Position numbers and translations under genes: made by a program. Below the pieces are notes generated by a model, which was not told the origin of the DNA, searched no databases, and saw only the letters and a program-made list of their open reading frames with translations. Below, piece by piece: positions 8,175 to 13,246 of a stretch of 13,246 bases of DNA (position 1 is its first letter; every line of letters starts with the position of its first letter). The stretch is taken from NCBI GenBank assembly GCA_946482045.1, contig CAMLPZ010000099.1:1-13246 (forward strand), given 5' to 3'. The stretch is from an uncultured Asticcacaulis sp. (GTDB lineage Bacteria > Pseudomonadota > Alphaproteobacteria > Caulobacterales > Caulobacteraceae).

Positions 8175-8687
8175 ATGGCGCAGCCGCATGTCTTGCAGGA
8201 ACCAGCAGGCCCAGGATCAAGAGTGGGATCACCGGCTTTCGGGCGCCTTGGCCGCCCGGCCAATATTCTTCTGATCGATGACAGTCGCGGCGACGCCATG
8301 CTGGCCCGCAAGGCTCTGGCCGAAAGCCGCATGGACGCCGTGGTGACAATTGCGTCAACTGGCGAATTGGCGATGGATATTTTACGTCGTCAGGGCGAAT
8401 ATGTTGATTGTGTGTTACCGGATATTATCCTTCTGGATCTTAGACTTCCGCGCATGAGTGGCATGGACGTCTTAAATCTCATCAAGGGCGATCCACGCTT
8501 CAGGCATATACCGGTACTTGTAATGTCGGGTTCGGGCGCAACGGATACCATCATGAACTGCTACCGGAATTATGCAAATGCCTACCTGATCAAACCTGGA
8601 GACCTAACTCAGTACCGGAACGCCATAGACATTATCGAACGGTTCTATCTGGAACTGGCGGCATTGCCGGTGGCGGCCCATGACTGA
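8175..8687 (+). CDS. stand-alone response regulator (receiver domain only)
   Basis: This 170-residue protein is a single receiver domain with no output domain. The acidic pair is Asp35-Asp36 (ILLIDDS), the phosphoacceptor is Asp88 (DIILLDLRLP), the conserved Ser is 118 (VMSGSG) and the Lys is 140 (YLIKPGD). It resembles the Rcp1-like receivers that pair with phytochrome-type kinases, ending in a long helix IIERFYLELAALP. A 28-residue N-terminal leader precedes the domain; there is no other good start, and an AGGG lies a few bases before the ATG. The next gene, a histidine kinase, begins at or just after its end, so the two are almost certainly partners. Its codons are unlike those of its neighbours: several TTA, CTT, GTA and one AGA occur between about 8360 and 8530. 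The output is presumably by protein contact or phosphotransfer; no target can be named. Confidence 0.9.
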   Translation: MAQPHVLQEPAGPGSRVGSPAFGRLGRPANILLIDDSRGDAMLARKALAESRMDAVVTIASTGELAMDILRRQGEYVDCVLPDIILLDLRLPRMSGMDVLNLIKGDPRFRHIPVLVMSGSGATDTIMNCYRNYANAYLIKPGDLTQYRNAIDIIERFYLELAALPVAAHD

Positions 8688-8692
8688 GCGGC

Positions 8693-8696
8693 GGAG
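8693..8696 (+). promoter_or_regulatory. ribosome binding site that favours the kinase start at 8704
   Basis: GGAG lies seven bases before the ATG at 8704. The earlier in-frame ATG at 8680, which would overlap the regulator stop by eight bases, has no comparable site. Confidence 0.55.
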
Positions 8697-8703
8697 AAAA
8701 GAA

Positions 8704-9435
8704 ATGCAGGAAACCAAGCAGGTCGCGGCGCAAGCCCATACTGACCCGGCCGAAGAATTTCGCGATTTCGCCTATATTGTGTCGCACGACCTTGCGGGAC
8801 CGGTGCGGACCATCCTCGGATTTTCGCAGCTTTTGAGCGAAGACGCGAAGAAGATGGCCAACGAAGAGGACCGGCTGCATCTCGAGCTGATCCAGGAGAG
8901 CAGCCAGAAGCTGAACGAGATGATTCAGGGGCTTCTCGCCTTTTCGCGACTGAACACCGTGCCGCGCGCGCCGGAAATGGTCGACCTGGAAATCACGCTG
9001 GCGCGTTGCCACATGGAACTCCAGCCACTGATCGACGTTAGCAAGGCGCAATTGTCTTACCCGCGCATGCCGGAACTGGTAGCAGATCCGCGCCGGATGT
9101 TTTCGCTGTTCTTCTATCTGATCGAAAACGCCATCAAGTTCCATAAACCTGGCGTGGCGCCCGATATCCGCATCTTCGTCGAGGAACGGCCGACCGAGTG
9201 GGAGTTCTGTATTTCGGACAATGGCATCGGTATCGATCCGATGTTTTATGACGACGTCTTCCGGCCGCTGCGTAAGCTGCATACGGACGACGCCTTCCCG
9301 GGCGTGGGCATGGGGCTGACCCTGGCCCGCAAGATCGTGCTGCAGCACGGCGGGGACATGCATATCGAGGCGTCGCCGTCGGGCGGAACGGCTGTGGTGT
9401 TTACGCTGGCGAAGGCGGGGCCTGCGCGGACCTGA
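8704..9435 (+). CDS. soluble histidine kinase without sensor domain
   Basis: This is a compact kinase of 243 residues from the ATG at 8704 (251 from 8680) containing only the dimerisation and catalytic parts. The HisKA H-box is at residues 23-35 (YIVSHDLAGPVR) with phospho-accepting His28. The helical hairpin runs to about 85. The ATP-binding domain has the N-box around Asn142 (LIENAIKFH), the G1 box DNGIGID at about 172, an F-box region FRPLRKLH, and a G2 box GVGMGLTLARKIV from about 200. The H-box and hairpin resemble the kinase module of phytochrome-type sensors. There are no membrane segments and no PAS or GAF domain, so input must come from a partner protein or the domain has been lost. 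It lies directly downstream of the receiver gene and is followed by a strong terminator, so the module is two genes. Confidence 0.92.
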   Translation: MQETKQVAAQAHTDPAEEFRDFAYIVSHDLAGPVRTILGFSQLLSEDAKKMANEEDRLHLELIQESSQKLNEMIQGLLAFSRLNTVPRAPEMVDLEITLARCHMELQPLIDVSKAQLSYPRMPELVADPRRMFSLFFYLIENAIKFHKPGVAPDIRIFVEERPTEWEFCISDNGIGIDPMFYDDVFRPLRKLHTDDAFPGVGMGLTLARKIVLQHGGDMHIEASPSGGTAVVFTLAKAGPART

Positions 9436-9443
9436 CAAATGGG

Positions 9444-9480
9444 GTGGGGCCTATAGCCCCACAAACTTTTCTCTTTTCTT
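9444..9480 (+). terminator. intrinsic terminator of the two-component operon
   Basis: A perfect seven-base stem, GTGGGGC at 9444-9450 and GCCCCAC at 9456-9462, encloses the loop CTATA. A T-rich tract (CTTTTCTCTTTTCTT) follows from 9466. It begins nine bases after the kinase stop codon. Confidence 0.85.
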
Positions 9481-9519
9481 GTCGGCCCGCCGCCCTTAAG
9501 GGCGACGGCAGACAAGAAA
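9475..9519. repeat. long imperfect palindrome behind the terminator
   Basis: The arms 9475-9497 and 9498-9519 pair almost throughout. The outer nine bases TTTCTTGTC and GACAAGAAA match perfectly, and the centre GCCCTTAAGGGC is also perfect; between them are two small mismatched patches. It overlaps the T-tract of the terminator. It may be a second terminator, an mRNA-end stabiliser or a copy of an interspersed repeat. Confidence 0.6.
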
Positions 9520-9544
9520 CCAGGAAGACTTGGGGCCCGTGGCG

Positions 9545-9565
9545 GGCGAAAGCTATACTTTCGCC
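9545..9565. promoter_or_regulatory. palindrome upstream of the gluconolactonase-like gene, possible operator
   Basis: Eight-base arms GGCGAAAG (9545-9552) and CTTTCGCC (9558-9565) pair perfectly around CTATA. The site ends 39 bases before the ATG at 9605, has no T-run, and sits where an operator or leader hairpin would act. No regulator gene lies next to it. Confidence 0.4.
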
Positions 9566-9604
9566 ATGGCACACCCGCAAACCCCGTAAGTCAAGGTGCG
9601 ACAC

Positions 9605-10507
9605 ATGACCCCCTTCTACGAAGTCCTCGACGAACGCTTCCGCAACTGCATCCGCTCAAGCGCGCGCATCGAAAAACTCTACGAAGGTTCCCGCTGGGCG
9701 GAAGGCCCGGCCTGGTTCCCGGCGCATCGCGCCCTGATCTGGAGCGACATCCCCAACGACCGCATGCTGCGCTGGGACGAAACGACGGGAAACGTCGGCG
9801 TCTTCCGTAGCCCCGCCAACTACTCTAATGGCAATACCGTCGACCGCGAAGGTCGTCTGGTCACCTGCGAACACGGCGGCCGTCGCGTTACCCGCACCGA
9901 GCATGACGGCTCGATCACGGTCATCACCGATCGCTACGACGGCAAACGCTACAACAGCCCCAATGACGTGGTCATCAAGTCGGACGGTTCGGTCTGGTTC
10001 ACCGACCCGACCTACGGCATCGATACCGACTACGAAGGCCACAAGGCCAACGCCGAGCAGGACGGCAGCCACGTCTATCGCGTCGATCCCGATGGCTCCG
10101 TCACCCGCGTCCTCAACGACTTCATCAAGCCCAACGGCCTGGCCTTTTCACCCGATGAAACGAGGCTTTATGTTGTCGATAGCGGCCGCACCCACGTCAA
10201 GGACGGCCCACGCCACATCCGCGTCTTCGATGTCGCCAAGGACGGCAAGCTTACGGGCGGCAAGGTGTTCGCCGACAACGGCAATTACGATGGCCTGCGC
10301 CTGGACACGGACGGCCGGGTGTGGACCAGCGCCACCGAATGCGTCCACTGTTATGAGCCCGATGGCACCTTGCTGGGCAAGATCATGATCGGCGAACCCG
10401 TGTCGAACGTCTGCTTTGGCGGCGCCAAGCGCAACCGCCTTTTCATCACCGCCACGACCAGTCTCTACGCCGTGATGCTGGCCGTCAACGGTGTAAAGAC
10501 ATTTTAG
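9605..10507 (+). CDS. SMP-30/gluconolactonase family lactone hydrolase
   Basis: This 300-residue six-bladed beta-propeller belongs to the SMP-30/gluconolactonase/LRE family, whose members open sugar lactones using one divalent metal. The expected metal ligands are present: Glu33 in WAEGPAWF, Asn177 in IKPNGLAFSPDETRLYV, and Asp229 in NYDGLRLDTDGRVW. Asn120 in NSPNDVV is the usual substrate-side residue. Blade repeats of the type DGSVWFTDPTYG, DPDGSVTRVL and DTDGRVWTS recur through the chain. The start at 9605 is preceded by AAGG at spacing eight; a GTG at 9596 in frame would overlap that site. There is no signal peptide, so it is likely cytoplasmic. It stands alone, with no sugar dehydrogenase or transporter beside it, so the natural substrate (gluconolactone, another aldonolactone or an unrelated lactone) cannot be told. 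Confidence 0.9.
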   Translation: MTPFYEVLDERFRNCIRSSARIEKLYEGSRWAEGPAWFPAHRALIWSDIPNDRMLRWDETTGNVGVFRSPANYSNGNTVDREGRLVTCEHGGRRVTRTEHDGSITVITDRYDGKRYNSPNDVVIKSDGSVWFTDPTYGIDTDYEGHKANAEQDGSHVYRVDPDGSVTRVLNDFIKPNGLAFSPDETRLYVVDSGRTHVKDGPRHIRVFDVAKDGKLTGGKVFADNGNYDGLRLDTDGRVWTSATECVHCYEPDGTLLGKIMIGEPVSNVCFGGAKRNRLFITATTSLYAVMLAVNGVKTF

Positions 10508-10550
10508 GGCATTAAGATCGAAAATTGAGCCGTTGGCTTACAGCGGAATT

Positions 10551-10691
10551 CCCCCTTCCGTCGTCGCTTTGCTCCGCCACCTTCCCCGTAAACAGGGAAG
10601 GAAAATAGAACTCAAATGTCTGCTTTCCGAATTCCTTCCCCGTTTACGGGGAAGGTGGCAGCAAGCGTAAGCGAAGCTGACGGAAGGGGGG
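10551..10691. repeat. pair of inverted palindromic repeat units between convergent genes
   Basis: The left unit (about 10551-10604) and right unit (about 10633-10691) are inverted copies. Both carry CCCCCTTCCGTC at the outer edge and an inner palindrome close to TTCCCCGTAAACGGGGAA, followed by GGAA. Between these, the units differ in length and sequence, though both read like GCTTCGCT-type triplet variants. The spacer is about 28 bases. The transcript could fold into one large stem or into two hairpins. The unit fits the short GC-rich intergenic repeats common in Caulobacterales and sphingomonads. It fills most of the 195-base gap and could end transcription from both sides. Confidence 0.75.
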
Positions 10692-10702
10692 ATTTCGCAT
10701 GC

Positions 10703-11665
10703 TCATGCCTTGAAGAAGGCCAGCAGGTCGGCGTTGATGATATCGGCATGCGTCGTCGCCATTCCGTGCGGCAGCCCCGGATAGACCTTCAGCGTGCCGT
10801 TCCTGACCAGCTTGATCGCCAGATGCGCGCTGTCGGCGATAGGCACGATCTGGTCGTCATCGCCGTGCATGATCAGCACAGGCACATCGATCATCTTCAA
10901 ATCCTGCGTGAAGTCGGTCTCCGAAAACGCCTTGATGCAGTCGTAATGGGCCTTGGCGCCGCCCATCATGCCTTGGCGCCACCAGTTGTCGATCACACCC
11001 TGGCTGACCTTGGCGCCATCGCGATTGAAGCCATAGAAGGGGCCTGACGGAATATCGCGGAAGAACTGAGCGCGATTGGCGACCAGGGCCGCGCGGAAGC
11101 CATCGAAAACCTCGATCGGCAAACCACCCGGATTGGCCGCCGTCTTGAGCATGATCGGTGGCACGGCCCCAATCAGCACAGCCTTGGCAACCCGGCCGGG
11201 CTTGGCGCGTGCCACATAGTGCGCGACTTCGCCACCACCTGTCGAATGGCCGACATGGAAGGCGTTCTTCAAATCCAACGCATCGGCCAGAGCCGCGACA
11301 TCGGCAGCATAGGTGTCCATCTCATTGCCGCTGTCGGTCTGGGTCGACCGGCCGTGCCCGCGGCGGTCGTGGGCAATCACGCGATAGCCCTTCAGAAGGA
11401 AGAACATCATCTGTGCATCCCAGTCGTCGGCGCTCAGCGGCCAGCCGTGATGGAAGACGATCGGCTGTGCGTCCTTTGGGCCCCAATCCTTATAGAATAT
11501 CTGCACGCCGTCCTTGGTGGTTATAAACCCGCTTTCGGCGCGGGCAGAAGCTGCGGTCCTGGCTTTAGGCGCCGCACTGGCGCTGCCGGCCAATGAAGCT
11601 AGAGCGGTCAGGCCGAAGCCAGCGGTCAGGGCGTTACGGCGTGTCGCATTAATCGTCGCACTCAT
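10703..11665 (-). CDS. Tat-exported alpha/beta hydrolase, cofactor-free chloroperoxidase/perhydrolase type
   Basis: The 320-residue product starts with a twin-arginine signal ([21 protein letters not shown], Ala-x-Ala near 31), so it is expected to be folded before export to the periplasm. The mature part is an alpha/beta hydrolase with oxyanion loop HHGWPLS (72-78), nucleophile elbow GHSTGGGE with Ser141, acid Asp271 in HGDDDQIVP, and His300 in GLPHGM. These motifs match the non-heme chloroperoxidase group, which makes peracids from carboxylic acids and peroxide or acts as an esterase; the label chloroperoxidase is historical and the true substrate is unknown. The start at 11665 is set by AGGAG six bases upstream; an ATG two codons earlier would touch that site. 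The gene is divergent from an OhrR-like regulator and probably controlled by it through palindromes at 11701-11783. Confidence 0.92.
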   Translation of the reverse strand: MSATINATRRNALTAGFGLTALASLAGSASAAPKARTAASARAESGFITTKDGVQIFYKDWGPKDAQPIVFHHGWPLSADDWDAQMMFFLLKGYRVIAHDRRGHGRSTQTDSGNEMDTYAADVAALADALDLKNAFHVGHSTGGGEVAHYVARAKPGRVAKAVLIGAVPPIMLKTAANPGGLPIEVFDGFRAALVANRAQFFRDIPSGPFYGFNRDGAKVSQGVIDNWWRQGMMGGAKAHYDCIKAFSETDFTQDLKMIDVPVLIMHGDDDQIVPIADSAHLAIKLVRNGTLKVYPGLPHGMATTHADIINADLLAFFKA

Positions 11666-11671
11666 GGTCAT

Positions 11672-11676
11672 CTCCT
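11672..11676 (-). promoter_or_regulatory. ribosome binding site that fixes the hydrolase start
   Basis: On the minus strand AGGAG lies six bases before the ATG at 11665. It directly abuts the other ATG at 11671, which therefore is too close to be used. Confidence 0.7.
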
Positions 11677-11700
11677 ATTTTTCATGTTCGCAATAATCAT

Positions 11701-11710
11701 TATCGCGATA
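11701..11710. promoter_or_regulatory. candidate MarR/OhrR operator, hydrolase-proximal copy
   Basis: TATCGCGATA is a perfect ten-base palindrome, identical to the one at 11759-11768. It lies 36 bases upstream of the hydrolase ATG on the minus strand, over a likely promoter or leader. A weaker copy (seven of ten) is at 11686-11695. Confidence 0.6.
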
Positions 11711-11758
11711 TCGAAATCACCCGTAGCCCCGATTTTAACCCCTGTCCACTATTTTATT

Positions 11759-11768
11759 TATCGCGATA
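11759..11768. promoter_or_regulatory. candidate MarR/OhrR operator, regulator-proximal copy
   Basis: This is the second exact TATCGCGATA, centred 58 bases from the first and 26 bases before the regulator ATG. A degenerate copy, TTTCGTGATA (eight of ten), follows at 11774-11783 and would overlap a minus-10-like TATAAA. The layout suggests that the regulator represses both itself and the hydrolase. Confidence 0.6.
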
Positions 11769-11793
11769 GCATTTTTCGTGATATAAAGATTTG

Positions 11794-12225
11794 ATGATGA
11801 CAAAGACACGCCCCCTTGATCAACAGATTTGCTTCACACTCTACGCCACCAGCATGGCGATCACGCGCGCCTATAAGCCCTTGCTCGATGAGCTGGGGCT
11901 CACCTATCCGCAATATCTGGTGCTGAGCGTGCTGGGTGAGGGCGGTTCAATGGCGATCGGCAGTATCGCTGGACGCCTCGATCTCGAATCGAGCACGGTT
12001 ACGCCACTGGTCAAACGCCTCGAAGCCGCCGGCCTGGTGGCGCGCAAACGGGGCATCGAAGACGAACGCAAGGTCGATGTCACCCTGACACACGCCGGTC
12101 AGGCGCTGCTGGAACGGTCGGTGTGTCTAGGAGATCTATTGCTGGAGCGGTCCGGCTTGGATGGCGCGTCGCTTCAGAAGCTCAATGAGCGGCTTCAGGC
12201 CCTGAAAGCCGAGATCACGCGTTAG
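11794..12225 (+). CDS. MarR-family regulator, OhrR-like peroxide sensor
   Basis: This 143-residue protein aligns well by eye with OhrR, a dimeric repressor released from DNA when an N-terminal cysteine is oxidised by organic hydroperoxide. The sensing region LDQQICFTLYATS carries Cys13, equivalent to Cys15 of Bacillus subtilis OhrR. The tyrosines that hydrogen-bond that cysteine in the family are present (Tyr17, Tyr27 and Tyr38 region, as in LYATS, AYKPLL and TYPQYL). The winged helix follows: SIAGRLDLESSTVTPLVKRLEAAGLVARKRG, with wing residues DERKVDVTLT. A second cysteine, Cys111, lies in the C-terminal dimer helices. The start could be ATG 11794 or 11797, and TTG 11791 is also in frame; no strong ribosome binding site is seen. 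It is divergent from the Tat-exported hydrolase rather than from an ohr gene. Its stop overlaps that of the convergent Lrp-type gene by a few bases. Confidence 0.9.
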   Translation: MMTKTRPLDQQICFTLYATSMAITRAYKPLLDELGLTYPQYLVLSVLGEGGSMAIGSIAGRLDLESSTVTPLVKRLEAAGLVARKRGIEDERKVDVTLTHAGQALLERSVCLGDLLLERSGLDGASLQKLNERLQALKAEITR

Positions 12226-12704
12226 CGCGTCAACTGCGCCCGCGACGGATCGAAACCCACAACCTCGCGGATGACGATCATCGTCCGGAATGACTGCACG
12301 CCGTGCTCGGTCGTCAACTCGCGCTGACAGAAGCGCTCATATTCGGCCATCGAGTCAACCGCCAGCATCAGCAGGAAGTCGGTTTCCCCCGTCACATCCC
12401 ACGCGCCCTGGATTTCAGGCGCGCGCACCATGGCGGCCTTGAAAGCATCCGTGATGGCGCGCTCCTGACTCTTCATGGTGATCAGGGCCTGTATCTGGAT
12501 CTTGGGCGCGATGCGCTCCGGATCGACAATAGCGACATCCGCGACGATCACGCCTTCGGCGCGCAACCGCCGCAGGCGCCGCAGCACCGCCGATTCGGAC
12601 AGGCCCACGGCCTCGGCCGTGATCCGCGCGGGTTCCAGGTTGTTGCGCCGGACGCGCTCTAGCAGCCTGTAATCAAATTCATCCAACGTGACGAAATTCG
12701 TCAT
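12222..12704 (-). CDS. Lrp/AsnC-family transcriptional regulator
   Basis: This 160-residue regulator has the two usual parts. The N-terminal helix-turn-helix (LDEFDYRLLERVRRNN, then ITAEAVGLSESAVLRRLRRLRAEGVI, about residues 7-52) is followed by an RAM ligand-binding and oligomerisation domain (about 68-150), with the GAWDVTGETDFLLMLAVDSM core strand-loop. Lrp/AsnC proteins form octamers and sense amino acids or related small molecules. An AGGA lies eight bases before the ATG at 12704. It is divergent from an RhtA-like amino-acid exporter across an 84-base gap with inverted repeats, so it most likely controls that exporter in response to its substrate. This is inference from position, a pattern also known for LysE and RhtB-type exporters. 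Its stop overlaps the MarR gene's stop from the opposite strand by three bases or so, giving no room for a terminator between them. Confidence 0.92.
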   Translation of the reverse strand: MTNFVTLDEFDYRLLERVRRNNLEPARITAEAVGLSESAVLRRLRRLRAEGVIVADVAIVDPERIAPKIQIQALITMKSQERAITDAFKAAMVRAPEIQGAWDVTGETDFLLMLAVDSMAEYERFCQRELTTEHGVQSFRTMIVIREVVGFDPSRAQLTR

Positions 12705-12722
12705 TTATTTCATCCTGATGAC

Positions 12723-12749
12723 ATTTTCCGGCGCAATTTTACGGAAAAT
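12723..12749. promoter_or_regulatory. inverted repeat in the Lrp-exporter divergent region, candidate Lrp site
   Basis: Perfect eight-base arms ATTTTCCG (12723-12730) and CGGAAAAT (12742-12749) flank an 11-base AT-containing spacer. The site is 18 bases upstream of the Lrp-type ATG and 39 bases upstream of the exporter ATG, where binding could affect both genes. Confidence 0.5.
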
Positions 12750-12752
12750 AGC

Positions 12753-12775
12753 CGGGAAGCACAATGCGTGTCCCG
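12753..12775. promoter_or_regulatory. second inverted repeat in the same divergent region
   Basis: Five-base arms CGGGA (12753-12757) and TCCCG (12771-12775), with further partial pairing inside, lie four bases after the first repeat and just before a TATAAC at 12777-12782. It could be a second binding site on the exporter side; the arms are short. Confidence 0.3.
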
Positions 12776-12788
12776 CTATAACAACGAG

Positions 12789-13246
12789 ATGAGCCAGTTG
12801 TCCGTATACAGTATGCGATACCCTGTCCTTGCGCGCGCGCTGCCTTATATTGCCGTGGTCATTGCCATGATTTCCTTCAGCGTAGGGGCTTCGTTTGCCA
12901 AGACGCTGTTCCCGGTCATCGGCGCGCCAGCGACGACGGCTTATCGTGTCGGGCTGGCGGCACTGCTGCTGATCGCGATCTGGCGGCCGTGGCGGTTCAA
13001 GCTGACGCAAAAATCGCTCGGCACCATGCTGCTGTATGGCCTGTCGGTCGCCGGCATGAACCTTTTGTTCTTTATGTCGCTGGAACGCCTGCCGATCGGG
13101 CCAGCCCTCGCCATCGAATTTACCGGGCCGCTGGCGCTGGCGCTGATGCACGCCCGCAAACCGGTCCATTTTCTGTGCGTCGGCCTGGCCGTTGTCGGCA
13201 TCCTGTTGCTCCTGCCTCTGGGTGACCAGGCGCGTAATCTCGATCC
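12789..13246 (+). CDS. rhtA: RhtA-like EamA/DMT-family amino-acid exporter, N-terminal part (cut by window edge)
   Basis: Translation from ATG 12789 stays open to the right edge, giving about 152 residues, roughly half of a normal 290-300 residue transporter. The chain is strongly hydrophobic, with about five membrane segments visible. It matches E. coli RhtA, the threonine/homoserine exporter, closely by eye: GASFAKTLFPVIGAPATTAYR, LLLIAIWRPWRF, YGLSVAGMNLLFFMSLERLPIG, and ALAIEFTGPLALAL, followed by LLLLPLG. A second ATG at 12813 would give an N-terminus nearer to E. coli length. Neither start has a clear ribosome binding site, and a TATAAC at 12777-12782 would place transcription at about 12789, so a leaderless message from 12789 is possible. 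It is divergent from an Lrp/AsnC regulator. The exported amino acid may differ from that in E. coli. Confidence 0.9.
   Translation, partial: MSQLSVYSMRYPVLARALPYIAVVIAMISFSVGASFAKTLFPVIGAPATTAYRVGLAALLLIAIWRPWRFKLTQKSLGTMLLYGLSVAGMNLLFFMSLERLPIGPALAIEFTGPLALALMHARKPVHFLCVGLAVVGILLLLPLGDQARNLD

Noticed and set aside
8632..9438. A 268-codon minus-strand frame opposite the histidine kinase
   Set aside because: The plus-strand frame has all kinase boxes in order; the antisense product is Arg/His-rich and unrecognisable.
10551..10691. CRISPR array or insertion-sequence ends
   Set aside because: There are only two inverted units with one spacer, no direct repeats and no transposase frame between or beside them.
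10616..11047. Plus-strand frame running from the repeat element into the hydrolase gene
   Set aside because: It begins in the palindromic repeat and is antisense to the conserved C-terminus of the hydrolase.
12705..13169. Minus-strand frame opposite the right-edge gene
   Set aside because: The plus strand encodes a close RhtA match with membrane segments, while the antisense product is polar and unrecognisable.

Overview
This window is chromosomal DNA from an alphaproteobacterium, most likely of the order Caulobacterales. The main evidence is the gene order lptF-lptG-lptD-surA on one strand, divergent from pepA-holC, a layout I know from this group. The moderately GC-rich base composition, judged by eye, would suit a genus such as Asticcacaulis better than a very GC-rich Caulobacter, but the genus is inference. 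Every gene is complete except the two cut by the window edges: the surA-like gene on the left and the rhtA-like gene on the right.

Left block (1-5586, minus strand): an outer-membrane assembly operon. It encodes the two LPS-export permease subunits LptF and LptG (ATGA overlap), the LPS insertion barrel LptD, and the start of a SurA-like periplasmic chaperone that normally helps fold such barrels. Across a 131-209 base divergent region (depending on the lptF start), the plus-strand operon pepA-holC-lipoprotein (5718-8038) encodes a leucyl aminopeptidase, the chi subunit of DNA polymerase III, and a small lipoprotein with a domain resembling I78 peptidase inhibitors.

Middle (8175-9604, plus strand): a stand-alone receiver protein overlaps or abuts a soluble histidine kinase that has no sensor domain. 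They form a two-gene two-component module ending in a convincing intrinsic terminator. Two further palindromes follow in the gap before the next gene.

Right block (9605-13246): an SMP-30/gluconolactonase-family hydrolase converges on a Tat-exported alpha/beta hydrolase of the cofactor-free chloroperoxidase type. The gap between them is filled by a pair of inverted repeat units. The hydrolase is divergent from an OhrR-like MarR regulator with a conserved N-terminal cysteine, and the region between them carries two identical 10-base palindromes plus weaker copies, which suggests a peroxide-responsive switch. The MarR gene then converges (4-base overlap) on an Lrp/AsnC regulator, which is divergent from an RhtA-type amino-acid exporter. 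That divergent region carries two nested-looking inverted repeats that are candidate Lrp sites.

I see no RNA genes, CRISPR arrays, transposases or prophage genes, and no gene-free stretch longer than about 200 bases. No wholly new system stands out. The best leads are the OhrR/chloroperoxidase divergon, the palindromic repeat elements, the pairing of an I78-like lipoprotein with pepA, and the sensorless kinase with its oddly codon-biased receiver.
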